From Acinetobacter bouvetii DSM 14964 = CIP 107468 (lineage in GTDB: Bacteria > Pseudomonadota > Gammaproteobacteria > Pseudomonadales > Moraxellaceae), in the NCBI RefSeq assembly GCF_000368865.1, contig NZ_KB849727.1:1135000-1198999 (forward strand): a stretch of DNA of 64,000 nt, in the 5' to 3' direction. Shown piece by piece: positions 49,624 through 59,739 of this stretch (within the stretch, counting starts at the first letter, position 1; each line of letters opens with the position of its first letter). Both the position numbers and the translations under genes were made by a program. The notes below the pieces were generated by a model. The model made no database searches. It was not told where the DNA came from and was given only the letters and a program-made list of their open reading frames with translations.

Positions 49624-50598
49624 CTAAGCTTCCGCCACCGCCTGGCCCGGACGGTAATCGATTGCCTGATGGCGCCAATGTTCACGCAGCTGCGGCGTAA
49701 ATTCCTGATTGTTCTGATCATACACCGTGCCTTCAATTTCACGGGCAATCAGACGTGAAACACTGTCCATGGTATCAAAGGCAATCTGCACATCGCTGTG
49801 CGGCAAGGCTAAAAAGAAAGCCAAGCCCTTCACTTGCTCCGTCGACAGCGTTTCCAAATCAAAACCTGCGGCCGCGCCATCATTGCTGATCTGCAGCACA
49901 GAGAACAGCAGCTTGCCGCCATCTTCGCTATAGCGGTGAAAACAGGCCATTTCACCAAAGCGCAGCCCATATTTCAGCAGCACTTTCAGCGCTTTTTCAC
50001 CCGACAGCGCGCGGCTGTCAGGATAGACATTCAATGCAATATAGGTTTCTGCAGTCGCCAGCGCGCTTTCATCATCCACCAGTTTCTGCTCATAAAGATG
50101 CGCATCTAAAATATTGCTTTCATCTTCAAATTCACTGATTTCCGCTTTTTCAATTTGATTCAGGCTTAACTCTGGCGCGGCCTTGTCCAGCGCAGCATCA
50201 TGGGGCTTTTTGGCGCTTTGCGCGGCAGTCAGAATTGCCTCTGCGGTCTGCGGTACAGGCGCTTCAGCCGGTTTTTCTTCTGATGGCGCAGCAGCCGATT
50301 CAGGCTGGGCATCTTCCGTTTTAAGTTCTGAAACTGCTTGCGCAGGCTCCGACGTTTCTGCCTGCTCAGGTTTTGCATCTGCCAAAGTCGGTTCCACGCG
50401 CTGCGCTGAGGACGGCTCCGCAGCGCTCAGCTGGCTGCGGACATGCCGCGGGATCACTGGCTGCTGGCTGTCAGGGTCGATATGCAGCTCCGAATCCAGC
50501 GACGGCGCCGCATCGGATGGCTTTTTCAAGACCAGCTTAAGGCCAACCAAGATCAAAATGACAGCAGCAACAATCCCAACGATTGTGGTGATTTCCAT
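49624..50598 (-). CDS. zipA: Cell division protein ZipA
   Basis: ZipA tethers FtsZ to the inner membrane. The 324-residue protein has an N-terminal membrane segment (TTIVGIVAAVILILVGLKLVL), a Pro/Glu/Ala-rich linker (about 35-160) and a C-terminal FtsZ-binding domain from about residue 185. The start at 50598, with GGAG seven bases upstream, is one base after the smc stop. The order smc-zipA-ligA is a conserved gammaproteobacterial arrangement. Confidence 0.92.
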   Translation of the reverse strand: MEITTIVGIVAAVILILVGLKLVLKKPSDAAPSLDSELHIDPDSQQPVIPRHVRSQLSAAEPSSAQRVEPTLADAKPEQAETSEPAQAVSELKTEDAQPESAAAPSEEKPAEAPVPQTAEAILTAAQSAKKPHDAALDKAAPELSLNQIEKAEISEFEDESNILDAHLYEQKLVDDESALATAETYIALNVYPDSRALSGEKALKVLLKYGLRFGEMACFHRYSEDGGKLLFSVLQISNDGAAAGFDLETLSTEQVKGLAFFLALPHSDVQIAFDTMDSVSRLIAREIEGTVYDQNNQEFTPQLREHWRHQAIDYRPGQAVAEA

Positions 50599-50599
50599 G

Positions 50600-53500
50600 T
50601 TATGACTCCGCAACTAAACCGTATTCTTTTGCCTGCTCTAAATTCACAGTCACTAATTTTGAAGTTCCCGGTTCCGGCATGGTCACACCGAGCAAGTCAG
50701 TCGCCATGGTCATCGCCAGTTTATTATGTGTAATGTAAATGAATTGAACCTGTTCAGAAAGCTCTTTTACCAAATTACAAAAACGTCCTACATTGGCATC
50801 GTCTAAAGGCGCATCCACTTCATCCAGCACGCAGAATGGCGCAGGGTTCAGTCTGAAAATCGCAAAAACCAAGGCCAATGCCGTCAGGGCCTTTTCACCG
50901 CCAGACAGCAGAGCTAGCGAACTGTTGCGCTTGCCCGGCGGGCGCGCCATGAGTTTTACACCGGACTGCCAGCCGTCTTCAAGGCTTAAACTTGCTTCGC
51001 CGCCATTAAAGACTTTCGGAAACAGCTCCTGCAGCTCTTCATTCACCTGATCAAAAGTGGTCATGAACAGCTTGCGGGTTTCCTGATCAATGCTTTTCAT
51101 GGCGCCTTGCAACTGCTCAACAGTTTTTTCCAAATCTTCGATTTGATGGCTGAGCTCTTCATAGCGTTTTAAAACGTCTTCATATTCAGCAGATGCGGCC
51201 AAGTTCACTGCGCCCAATTTATCAAACTGCTGCTGGGCTTTTTCCAGTTTCTGCTGATGTGAAGCAACATCAAGGCTCAAGCCTGTCAGCATCTCACTGT
51301 TCAGCTCTTTCAGCTGTTCACTGTAATGCTGCAGGTCTGACTGCGCGGCTTGCCAAGCCAAACGCTTGTGTTCCAGCTCTGACCGCAGCTTTTCATCCTG
51401 CTGCTGCTGGCTGTGGCGCTGTTCGGTCAGCTCTTTTTGCTTAGACTGCACATTGTTCAGCTCCAGCTGCCACTCTGCCCATTTCTTTTGCAGCTTTTCA
51501 GTGGCTTCTGACTGCGCTGCGTACTGTGACTGCAGGCTTGGCAGTTCCAATTGCGCGGGGTCGACAAATTTCTGCGCCTGCTCCATTTGCGCCGCGATCT
51601 GCTGGCGCTGCGCTTTTAAGAACACGGCATCTTTTTCCAGTAGCTCTATTTGCTGCTTAGCCTGCAAGGCCTGACGGCGGATCAGTTCCAGCTCCTGCTG
51701 CGCCTTTTGCGTCACTTGCTGCGAATCTTCCAGCTGGCCTGTCAATTCTTCCACTTGAAACTGCTGCGCCTTAAAATTCGGCAGCGCCAATTCCAGCTTC
51801 ATATTCAAGGCGTGCAGATCAATTTCCAGATCATCTTTCTGCATGGCATCTTCTTCCAGCTGCGCTTCCACTTGCGTCAGCTGATCGGTCAATTGCTGCT
51901 TCTGAACAGCAAATGCTTGCGCTGCGCTTTGCACTTTAACCACAGCCACATCCGCCTGCTGCAGTTCTTGCTGCAGTTTTTTCAACTGCCCCTGTTCTGC
52001 CTGCAGCGCTTGCTGCAGCTGCTGCGCCTGCTCCTGCAGCACTGGCAAGCCACTTTCCGCCTGCGCAAATACTGGCATTTTTTCCGCCAAGGCCTGCTCA
52101 ATTTCGTCTAAACGGATGCGGTGGCTTAAGGCGCCTTGGCCCGCTTGGCTGTCTTCATCATAGTGCAGGCCAATCACCCAGTCTGAACCGACCTGATAGC
52201 CGTCTAAAGACAAAATAGACTGGCCTGCCTGCAGCTGGCCCTGATAGGCCAAGGCTCCCTGCAAACTCTCTGCAACCGCCACTTGCCGCCATAAAGAGGA
52301 CTGCGGTGCATCAATCCAGTCCGCCAGGCAAGCCAGTTTTGGCAAGTCAATTCTTGCAGTTTTTGAATCGGTTTTCAGCTGGCGCGCAACGCTGTCCTGA
52401 AACTCATCCGCATGCTCCAAGACCTGTGCATGCAGCCATTTGGCCAAATATTTTTCAATCAGCGGCGCATGAGCTTTGCCCTGTGCAGACAGCTGTAGCG
52501 CTTGCATTAAGCGCGCAGACTTTACCTGAACTTTTGGACTGGCTTTAATCAGCAATTGATTGAGGTTTTTCTGTTCCGACTGCAGCACCTGAATTTCAGA
52601 TTTCAGTTCCTGCTTCAGTGATTTCTGCTGCGTCAATTCATCAGTCAGCTGTTCTAACTGCTGCTTCACATCAGCAATCTGCTGTTCTTTATCCGTACAA
52701 ATCTGCTGCAGCTGTACTTTGAGCTGTTCCAGCTGCTCCAGTTCATCTTGCTGTGCATGATGCTGAATTTGCAGGGACTGCTGTTTTAAAGTGTCCTTTT
52801 GCTGTTCTAAACGGCTGATGTTCTTTGTCAGCTGTTCGCCTTGCGCCAGCATCTGCAGTTTTTGCTGCTGCTGTTTTTCCACCTGCGCCTTAGCCTGTTC
52901 GTACTGCTGCAGCACCGCAGACTGCTGCGCCTTTAAATTGCTGAAGCCCTGTATCCGCTCTTGGCTTTGGCTTTCCTGCAGCTTCAGCTGTTCGTCGTAT
53001 TCTTCCTGCTGCGCATGCAAAGTTTCCAGCTGCAAATCAATGAGCTGCAAGCGCTCTTTGCTTTGGAATTTCTGCTGTTCCAGCTGCACCAAGCTTTCAG
53101 AGTTTTGTGAATACAGCGCCTGCTTCTGCTCCAGCGTCATTTTCAATTCAGCCAGCTTTTTCTCAGCCTGCTGCCACTCATTCTGCAAAGGCGTCGATTG
53201 CTGAATTAAACGCTGAAACAATTCACTGGTGGAGGTTAAATCATGTTCTAAAGTCGTTAATTCAGAGCGCACCAGCTTGAAGCTTTCGCCCAGCGTGTTC
53301 AGCTGCACGGTGTATTCCTGCTGCAGGCGGGTGCTTTGCTCGCACTGGAAAGACAGCACTTCAATTTTAATGGTGCGGATCTGTGTTTCCAATTCCTTAT
53401 ACTGCACCGCAGTTTCAGACTGGCGCTTTAAGGTTTTCAGCTGTGATTTCAGCTCAGATGCAATATCTTCTAAGCGCGATAAATTCTGCGTGGTGTGTTC

Positions 53501-54052
53501 TAAATGCTGTGTGGTTTCACGGCGGCGCGCCTGATAGCGAGACACACCTGCAGCCTCTTCAATAAATACCCGCATTTCTTCAGGTTTGGCATCCACCAAG
53601 CGGTTGATCATGCCCTGTTCAATAATCGAATATGAGCGCGGGCCTAAACCAGTGCCCAAGAAAATATCGGTAATATCACGGCGCCGGCATTTGGCGCCAT
53701 TTAAAAAGTATTCAGATTTGCCGTCTCGGTTGACCTGACGGCGTACCGCCAGTTCGCTGTAAGCATTGTATGCGCCGCCCAGCTTGCCATAGGTATTGTC
53801 AAAGCGCAGTTCTACACTGGCCATGCCGACAGGCTTGCGCTTTGCAGTGCCGGTAAAAATCACGTCCTGCATGCTGCCGCCGCGAAGCTGGCGCGCGCTG
53901 GATTCGCCCATCACCCAGCGGATGGCGTCAATGACGTTGGATTTTCCGCAGCCATTGGGCCCAACTACAGCGGTGCGGTTATCTTTGAATTGTAAAGTTG
54001 TACTGTCGGCAAAAGATTTGAAGCCTGAAAGTTTTAAACTGCTTAAACGCAT
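50600..54052 (-). CDS. smc: Chromosome partition/condensin protein Smc
   Basis: Smc dimers with ScpA and ScpB organise the chromosome. The 1150-residue protein has Walker A GPNGCGKSNVID near residue 32, two long Gln/Glu-rich coiled coils flanking a hinge (about 500-660), the ABC signature LLSGGEKALTALALVFAIF and Walker B CVLDEVDAPLDDANV. It starts MRLSSLKLSGFKSFAD. AGGACA precedes the ATG at 54052. Its kleisin partners scpAB are 14 kb away in this window. The genome uses Smc-ScpAB rather than MukBEF. Confidence 0.95.
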   Translation of the reverse strand: MRLSSLKLSGFKSFADSTTLQFKDNRTAVVGPNGCGKSNVIDAIRWVMGESSARQLRGGSMQDVIFTGTAKRKPVGMASVELRFDNTYGKLGGAYNAYSELAVRRQVNRDGKSEYFLNGAKCRRRDITDIFLGTGLGPRSYSIIEQGMINRLVDAKPEEMRVFIEEAAGVSRYQARRRETTQHLEHTTQNLSRLEDIASELKSQLKTLKRQSETAVQYKELETQIRTIKIEVLSFQCEQSTRLQQEYTVQLNTLGESFKLVRSELTTLEHDLTSTSELFQRLIQQSTPLQNEWQQAEKKLAELKMTLEQKQALYSQNSESLVQLEQQKFQSKERLQLIDLQLETLHAQQEEYDEQLKLQESQSQERIQGFSNLKAQQSAVLQQYEQAKAQVEKQQQQKLQMLAQGEQLTKNISRLEQQKDTLKQQSLQIQHHAQQDELEQLEQLKVQLQQICTDKEQQIADVKQQLEQLTDELTQQKSLKQELKSEIQVLQSEQKNLNQLLIKASPKVQVKSARLMQALQLSAQGKAHAPLIEKYLAKWLHAQVLEHADEFQDSVARQLKTDSKTARIDLPKLACLADWIDAPQSSLWRQVAVAESLQGALAYQGQLQAGQSILSLDGYQVGSDWVIGLHYDEDSQAGQGALSHRIRLDEIEQALAEKMPVFAQAESGLPVLQEQAQQLQQALQAEQGQLKKLQQELQQADVAVVKVQSAAQAFAVQKQQLTDQLTQVEAQLEEDAMQKDDLEIDLHALNMKLELALPNFKAQQFQVEELTGQLEDSQQVTQKAQQELELIRRQALQAKQQIELLEKDAVFLKAQRQQIAAQMEQAQKFVDPAQLELPSLQSQYAAQSEATEKLQKKWAEWQLELNNVQSKQKELTEQRHSQQQQDEKLRSELEHKRLAWQAAQSDLQHYSEQLKELNSEMLTGLSLDVASHQQKLEKAQQQFDKLGAVNLAASAEYEDVLKRYEELSHQIEDLEKTVEQLQGAMKSIDQETRKLFMTTFDQVNEELQELFPKVFNGGEASLSLEDGWQSGVKLMARPPGKRNSSLALLSGGEKALTALALVFAIFRLNPAPFCVLDEVDAPLDDANVGRFCNLVKELSEQVQFIYITHNKLAMTMATDLLGVTMPEPGTSKLVTVNLEQAKEYGLVAES

Positions 54053-54062
54053 AGTGTCCTGA

Positions 54063-54758
54063 TTAACGTCGTGAGCGTCTAGCCCACGCGAGTTCAATTT
54101 GTTTCATCCGTGTCAGCGATTCCAACACAAGGTTACGCAAGTGTCGACAAAAATCTTCCATAAATAAAGCAGCTTGTTGTGACTTTCTGATTAAAACTGC
54201 ATCGCTTACCAGCTTAAACAGCTCAGAAGATTCCTGAAGCTCACGGCGCGAGATATTTAAGGTTAAAAAATAGCTGCGGCGCAACGACGGCAGCAGTTCT
54301 TGATAATAGCGCATCAAGTACGGATTGCCGACCATTTCATGCTGGCGCGCCATGCTTTGAAAGATTAAATCATAAAATTTTTCGGTATGGCCTTGGCTGG
54401 TTTCAATATTTAATTGTTCTAATAGCAGCTGAATGCGCTCGGCTTCATGGCTGCGCCAAGTTTCAGCCATGCGGTGCACAATTTGCCCCAGCAGCAAGGA
54501 TGCCATATCAAAAAGGGAACGCACTTGCATCGCTGACATTTCAGAAACAATCGCGCCGCGGCGCGGAAAAATTTCAATCAGCTGGGTGCGCTCTAAAATC
54601 AGCAATGCCTCGCGCACAGAACCCCGGCTGACGTCCAGCTCTGAAGCAATGCGCAGTTCTTGAATGCGCTCTCCCTCCACCAGTTCGCCGCGAATAATCT
54701 GCTCACTGATATGCTTGGCGATTTGTTCTGACAAACTTTCCGCATTATGTGGCTGCAT
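54063..54758 (-). CDS. GntR-family regulator (FadR/FCD subgroup)
   Basis: A 231-residue repressor with an N-terminal winged helix (EGERIQELRIASELDVSRGSVREALLILERTQLIE) and an all-helical FCD effector domain. Family members bind small acids. It lies 10 bases upstream of smc on the same strand, so it may share a transcript, though there is no known link with chromosome partitioning. The ligand is unknown. GGGA precedes the ATG. Confidence 0.88.
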   Translation of the reverse strand: MQPHNAESLSEQIAKHISEQIIRGELVEGERIQELRIASELDVSRGSVREALLILERTQLIEIFPRRGAIVSEMSAMQVRSLFDMASLLLGQIVHRMAETWRSHEAERIQLLLEQLNIETSQGHTEKFYDLIFQSMARQHEMVGNPYLMRYYQELLPSLRRSYFLTLNISRRELQESSELFKLVSDAVLIRKSQQAALFMEDFCRHLRNLVLESLTRMKQIELAWARRSRR

Positions 54759-54904
54759 GCTGTTCCCGTCTTGTTTTTATAAAAATGCAAATCTAGATTT
54801 CTCCGAATCTGCATTCATTTAAACGGTTTTCCGTCAAATTAAATATGACATTGTCAGACAATCTTATGTCTATAAAGCCAATCCGCAGTTCAGCCTACCG
54901 GCTT

Positions 54905-55714
54905 TTAAAACAGCTGGCTCAGGCCTTGATACATAAAATAGCTGCCTACAGCGGTCAGCAGGCAGGCAAAGCATTTCTTCAGCATCGCTGGAGACAGCAT
55001 ATGCACCACTTTTGCCCCCAGTTTTGCAGTGATGAAACTCATGACGCTGATGCCAATAAAAGCATAAATATGCACATAGCCAATCGTATTCGGCACAGCA
55101 ACATCGGCCTGTTTGCCAAACCACATAAAGCCCAAAGCGCCGGCAACCGCAATCGGCAAGCCGCACGCTGCAGACGTCGCCACGGCTTTTTGCATGACGA
55201 CACCGTGACGGTTGAGATACGGTACGGTCAAACTGCCGCCGCCAATGCCAAAAATGGCCGAGGCGATGCCAATCCCTCCGCCGGCAGCCAGCTGCATTGG
55301 AGCAGAAGGCATACGGCGCTGCGGGTCTACGGCCACACCCGCGCCTCTGAACATTTTGAATGCCACCCAAATGGCAAAGCAGCCGATCAGCAGCTGCAGG
55401 CCTTGCCCTGAAAGGTAGTCTGCAATGCCTGCACCCAGAAATGCGCCCAGCGCCAAACCGGGCGCTAAATTGCGGAACACCTGCCATAGCACTGCGCCTT
55501 TTTTATGATGCGCGCTGACCGAACTGATTGAGGTCACAATAATGGTCGCCAAAGACGTGCCCAGCGCCATATGCATAATAATCGACGGATCGTAATGCAT
55601 TTGGGTAAATACAATATACAGAATCGGGACAATTATTAACCCGCCGCCTACCCCAAATAAGCCCGCAGCAAAACCAGCGATTGCGCCGATCAGCAAATAT
55701 ATGATTAACTCCAT
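54905..55714 (-). CDS. TauE/SafE-family anion exporter
   Basis: A 269-residue membrane protein with about eight hydrophobic segments and the repeated family motif GAIAGFAAGLFGVGGGLIIVP near the N-terminus, echoed by GIASAIFGIGGGSLTVPYL in the second half. The family exports sulfite, sulfoacetate or related anions. The substrate cannot be inferred here. The ATG at 55714 has GGAA nearby; divergent from birA by 27 bases. Confidence 0.88.
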   Translation of the reverse strand: MELIIYLLIGAIAGFAAGLFGVGGGLIIVPILYIVFTQMHYDPSIIMHMALGTSLATIIVTSISSVSAHHKKGAVLWQVFRNLAPGLALGAFLGAGIADYLSGQGLQLLIGCFAIWVAFKMFRGAGVAVDPQRRMPSAPMQLAAGGGIGIASAIFGIGGGSLTVPYLNRHGVVMQKAVATSAACGLPIAVAGALGFMWFGKQADVAVPNTIGYVHIYAFIGISVMSFITAKLGAKVVHMLSPAMLKKCFACLLTAVGSYFMYQGLSQLF

Positions 55715-55741
55715 CAATTATTCCACAACTCTCAGATTCAA

Positions 55742-56503
55742 ATGGATTTAGAGACTCGATTACTGCAGCAGATGCTGAGCGATGCGCATCAGCTTCCTGA
55801 AGTGCTGCTCTTAAAACCCGTGACCGCATCCACCAACGATGATGTGCGGGAAATTGCGCTCAAAGGCGTACAGCAAGTCCTGGTAACCAGTGTTCGGCAA
55901 ACGCAGGGGCGCGGACAGCGTCAGCGCCAATGGGTGTCGCCGGAAGGCAACATCTATTTAAGCACATTGCTCAATACCCGAACAGCTATTGACGGCCGTT
56001 TAGCGCTGGAAATTGCGTTAAATATCCTGCAAATGCCGAGCCTGCAGTATTTAGATTTACAGGTGAAATGGCCAAATGACCTGTACAGCGCAGCTGGGAA
56101 ATGGGGCGGCATCTTAATTGAGCCATTAAATGCTCATCAGGCAGTGGTCGGTGTTGGACTGAATGTGCTGCCTTTGCCTAAAGAAGGGATAGATCAGGCC
56201 GTAACCTCGCTGACAGAACTGGGCTTGACTCGATTTGACCGCATTAAATTGACTGCAGAACTGTATCTGGCGATTCAGCAGGCCGGTGAATGGTTCAATC
56301 ATGACAGCTGCAATTTGGCGGCCCGCTTCAATCATTATGCGGCCTTTAAAGATCAAGCGGTCGAAATTGAACATTTGCAGGGCATCAGCCAAGGCATCTT
56401 TTTGGGTATCCGCAGCGACGGCGCTATAGAAATCCGCAATGAAAACGGCATTGAACACTTTTTTCAAGGCCGCTTGCGCAGAATCGGCGCATTGGATCAG
56501 TGA
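55742..56503 (+). CDS. birA: Biotin--[acetyl-CoA-carboxylase] ligase, class I
   Basis: BirA attaches biotin to AccB through biotinyl-AMP. The 253-residue protein has the ligase motifs TASTNDD, QTQGRGQRQRQWVSPEGNIYLS and VKWPNDLY, with GKWGGILIE. The N-terminus begins directly with the catalytic domain, without the helix-turn-helix of class II BirA, so it cannot repress the bio operon as E. coli BirA does. coaX follows 15 bases downstream. Confidence 0.92.
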   Translation: MDLETRLLQQMLSDAHQLPEVLLLKPVTASTNDDVREIALKGVQQVLVTSVRQTQGRGQRQRQWVSPEGNIYLSTLLNTRTAIDGRLALEIALNILQMPSLQYLDLQVKWPNDLYSAAGKWGGILIEPLNAHQAVVGVGLNVLPLPKEGIDQAVTSLTELGLTRFDRIKLTAELYLAIQQAGEWFNHDSCNLAARFNHYAAFKDQAVEIEHLQGISQGIFLGIRSDGAIEIRNENGIEHFFQGRLRRIGALDQ

Positions 56504-56518
56504 TTTAGAGATTCTGAC

Positions 56519-57262
56519 ATGAAGAATTTATGGCTTGATATTGGCAACACCCGCCTGAAATACTGGATTACCGAAAATGGGCAAATCATTGAACAGGCGG
56601 CGGAACTGCATTTGCAGTCCCCTGCTGAGCTGCTGCTGGGTTTAATTCAGCATTTTAAAAGCCTTGATTTGCAGCGTGTTGGTGTTTCCTCGGTGCAGGA
56701 CAAAAAAAACAACGACCGCATTCAGAAAATTCTCAAGTTTTTGCAGATTCCAATTGTCTTTGCCAAAGTGCATGCAGAATTTTCCGGCCTGCGCTGCGCG
56801 TATGAAGACACCGCTAAATTCGGCATAGACCGCTGGCTGCAAATGCTGGCAGTGGTGCATGATCCGCAGCAGAAATACTGTGTGATCAGCTGCGGAACAG
56901 CTTTAACCATTGACCTGACCAATGGCTTTGAGCATTTAGGCGGCTATATTCTGCCGAATTTGTATCTGCAGCGGGATTCCCTCATCCAAAATACCAAAGG
57001 CATTAAAATTCCAGATGCATCTTTTGACGAACTCAGCCCAGGGCGCAACACCATTGATGCGGTGCATCACGGCATCTTGCTCAGCCTGCTCAGCACCATT
57101 GAAAAAGTCATGGATAAATACCCCAGCAAACTGATTTTAACCGGCGGCGATGCGCCACTATTTGCTCAATATCTGCAGCGCTACCAGCCTGAAATTGAAA
57201 CAGATCTGCTGCTGAAAGGCTTGCAGGTTTATATGCAGGCTTTATCGGCCTCTAAAAACTAA
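56519..57262 (+). CDS. coaX: Type III pantothenate kinase
   Basis: CoaX phosphorylates pantothenate in the first step of CoA synthesis. The 247-residue ASKHA-fold protein has the N-terminal phosphate-binding [26 protein letters not shown], and CGTALTIDL. Type III enzymes are insensitive to CoA feedback and need a monovalent cation. Cotranscribed with birA, a common pairing in gammaproteobacteria. Confidence 0.94.
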   Translation: MKNLWLDIGNTRLKYWITENGQIIEQAAELHLQSPAELLLGLIQHFKSLDLQRVGVSSVQDKKNNDRIQKILKFLQIPIVFAKVHAEFSGLRCAYEDTAKFGIDRWLQMLAVVHDPQQKYCVISCGTALTIDLTNGFEHLGGYILPNLYLQRDSLIQNTKGIKIPDASFDELSPGRNTIDAVHHGILLSLLSTIEKVMDKYPSKLILTGGDAPLFAQYLQRYQPEIETDLLLKGLQVYMQALSASKN

Positions 57263-57347
57263 ATCTTTTGCCTTTTGCAGAATAATGCATTCCCGCATTT
57301 TTCTGTATTCAGCCAACCGCGTACCCTTCGAGTCAGGAAAAGATTGA

Positions 57348-57380
57348 CCAAGGCCTGCTGTTAAGCCTTGGCGCATTTTT
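57348..57380 (+). terminator. Intrinsic terminator of birA-coaX
   Basis: CCAAGGC at 57348-57354 pairs with GCCTTGG at 57365-57371, followed by a short CGCA and five T residues. Confidence 0.7.
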
Positions 57381-57420
57381 CTAATCTTCTATTCAGCGGC
57401 AGCATGGCCAAAGACCCGTT

Positions 57421-58005
57421 TCAAGATGACAATAAGGGCTTTATCAGCTCCCAAATTTCATGAAACTCGCTATAGCCGTCTTTACGCATAAAATGCCCTG
57501 CTTTTTTCACCTCAAAACATTGCGCGTTCAGCAAGTTGCTTAACTGCAGCGTCAATGGCGGCGGGACAATCGGGTCATTGGAAGACAATAAGCAGAAGGC
57601 CAAAGGCATAGAGGTCTGCAGTTTGACACTGTCTAATTTTGCTGCCGCAATAAATTCATTTAATTCAGGTATCGCCGCTAAAGGCGCAGCAAACCCTGAA
57701 ACAAAAATACCAGCCTGAATATTTTTTGCAGCCGTCTGAAAATGCTGAGTCAAATAATGCAGCACAGCCGCACATCCTAGACTATGCGCAACAATAATGG
57801 TGTCTTCATTCAAATGCGGGATTTGCAGTGCGAGAGACTGCTGCCAGGCGTCAAAATCAGGCTGGCTGGATTCCGGCAGCATCACCCGCTTGGAAAAATG
57901 GCCGGCAGCATGCACTTTCCGGCTCAGCCACGGAAACCAATGGTCATTCGGAGAAGCTTGGTAACCGTGCACAATATAGACTTTTTTTTGTTTCATATTA
58001 TTCAT
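57421..58005 (-). CDS. RBBP9/YdeN-family serine hydrolase
   Basis: A small alpha/beta hydrolase of about 194 residues. VYIVHGYQASPNDHWFPWL opens the fold, VAHSLGCAAVLHYL carries the nucleophile Ser, and the Asp (SSNDPIVPP) and His (KKAGHFMRKDGY) complete the triad. Bacterial members have no settled substrate. The start is uncertain (58005 or 57996) because there is no clear ribosome-binding site; the longer ORF is not supported. Confidence 0.85.
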   Translation of the reverse strand: MNNMKQKKVYIVHGYQASPNDHWFPWLSRKVHAAGHFSKRVMLPESSQPDFDAWQQSLALQIPHLNEDTIIVAHSLGCAAVLHYLTQHFQTAAKNIQAGIFVSGFAAPLAAIPELNEFIAAAKLDSVKLQTSMPLAFCLLSSNDPIVPPPLTLQLSNLLNAQCFEVKKAGHFMRKDGYSEFHEIWELIKPLLSS

Positions 58006-58149
58006 GTTCGCGTTTTTCTTATGTATTACTGGCTGCCTCTTAAAATAGCATGAGACCAGATGCATGAATATGACCTGTTTTTATATGCTTAATGGGCAAA
58101 TCTATCCATATTTTGTGCATTTTCCATAAAAATCAACATAGGCATTAAT

Positions 58150-58179
58150 AAAAAAAGGCGTATAAAACGCCTTTTTTTC
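58150..58179 (-). terminator. Intrinsic terminator of ffh
   Basis: AAAAGGCG and CGCCTTTTTTT around TATAAAA-type loop, with T runs on both strands, 13 bases after the ffh stop. Confidence 0.9.
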
Positions 58180-58192
58180 ACTTACCGCATCA

Positions 58193-59602
58193 TCATTTAT
58201 TTTGGTCTTTGCCGCCGAATAGCGGCCCCATGCCGCCGCCGCCGCCAAACTGCTTCTGCATATTGCCCAATGATTTCATCATTTTTGCCATACCTGACGG
58301 ATTGGCAAATTTCTTCATCATTTTCGCCATCTGCGCATGCTGCTTAATCAGCTTATTCACTTCCACCACATCCATACCGCAGCCCGCTGCAATGCGCTTT
58401 TTACGGCTTGGGTTCATCAGGTCTGGGTTACGGCGTTCTTTGATGGTCATCGACTGAATAATCGCTTCCATCTTTTTCACTTGCTTTTCAGGATTCGCTT
58501 GCGCCAGCGCATCTTGAATCCCGGCATTGCTCATGCCAGGCAGCTTATCCAGGAAGCCCCTCATGCCGCCCATTTTATTCATTTGCTCAAACTGCATCAG
58601 CATATCTTCAAAGTTGAAGCTGCCGCCTTTTTGCAGTTTTTTCGCCATTTTTTCGGCTTTTTCTTTGTCGATTTTGCGTTCAACTTCTTCGACCAAAGAC
58701 AGCACGTCACCCATGCCCAAGATGCGCTGCGCAACGCGTTCCGGATGGAATGGCTCTAAGGCATCCAGCTTTTCGCCCATACCCAGGAATTTAATTGGCT
58801 TGCCTGTGATTGCGCGTACTGAAAGCGCCGCGCCGCCGCGCGCATCACCGTCAGTTTTAGTTAGGATCACACCGGTAAGCGGCAATGCATCATTAAAGGC
58901 TTTGGCTGTATTGGCAGCATCCTGACCGGTCATGGCATCGACAACGAATAAAGTTTCAGTTGGCTTAATGGCCGCATGAAGCTCTTTAATTTCGTCCATC
59001 ATTTCATCATCGACATGCAGGCGGCCTGCGGTATCGACAATCAGGACATCAGCAAATTGAATTTTCGCTTGTTCAATGGCACGGTTGGCAATCGTAATCG
59101 GCTTTTCATCAGCACTTGATTCAAAGAAAATCGCGCCAACTTCGCCAGCAACAGTCTGCAGCTGCTTAATCGCTGCTGGACGGTATACGTCGGCAGAAAC
59201 CATCGCGACTTTTTTCTTTTGACGTTCTTGAAGGAAACGCGCAAGTTTTGCCGCAGTGGTGGTTTTACCCGCACCCTGCAGACCGGCAAGCAAAATAACC
59301 ACCGGCGGTTTGGCGGCAAGGTCAAGGCTTTCATTGGCCTCGCCCATCATTTTGGTCAGTTCGTCATGGACAATTTTGACAAACGCCTGGCCTGGCGATA
59401 ACTGAGTCATCACTTCCTGACCCAATGCTTCTTCCTTAACTTTCGCGATAAACTCACGAGTTACAGGCAACGCCACATCGGCTTCAAGAAGCGCCATACG
59501 CACTTCACGCAACGTATCTTTAATATTGTCTTCGGTTAGCTGCCCAGAGCCAGTAACATTTCTTAAACTCTGCGTGAGTCGTTCTGTTAAGGTATCAAAC
59601 AT
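58193..59602 (-). CDS. ffh: Signal recognition particle protein Ffh
   Basis: Ffh with 4.5S RNA targets nascent membrane proteins to FtsY. The 469-residue protein has the N domain, the GTPase with GLQGAGKTTTAAKLA, DTAGRLHVD and TKTDGDARGGAALS, and a Met-rich M domain (MLMQFEQMNKMGGMRGFL) that binds RNA and signal sequences. The end is Gly/Met-rich. Divergent from a ypjD-like gene, an arrangement shared with E. coli. Confidence 0.97.
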   Translation of the reverse strand: MFDTLTERLTQSLRNVTGSGQLTEDNIKDTLREVRMALLEADVALPVTREFIAKVKEEALGQEVMTQLSPGQAFVKIVHDELTKMMGEANESLDLAAKPPVVILLAGLQGAGKTTTAAKLARFLQERQKKKVAMVSADVYRPAAIKQLQTVAGEVGAIFFESSADEKPITIANRAIEQAKIQFADVLIVDTAGRLHVDDEMMDEIKELHAAIKPTETLFVVDAMTGQDAANTAKAFNDALPLTGVILTKTDGDARGGAALSVRAITGKPIKFLGMGEKLDALEPFHPERVAQRILGMGDVLSLVEEVERKIDKEKAEKMAKKLQKGGSFNFEDMLMQFEQMNKMGGMRGFLDKLPGMSNAGIQDALAQANPEKQVKKMEAIIQSMTIKERRNPDLMNPSRKKRIAAGCGMDVVEVNKLIKQHAQMAKMMKKFANPSGMAKMMKSLGNMQKQFGGGGGMGPLFGGKDQNK

Positions 59603-59739
59603 TGCAAAATCCGCTTAAAATGGTTGTTGCAAAAAAATCTTTCTTAAAATAGAAAATTTATGCATAGAATGCTATAGGATACTGTAGTTCGCATCGAATT
59701 TACATCTCTGAATTTTCATCATCCTGAAAAAGGTTTGAC

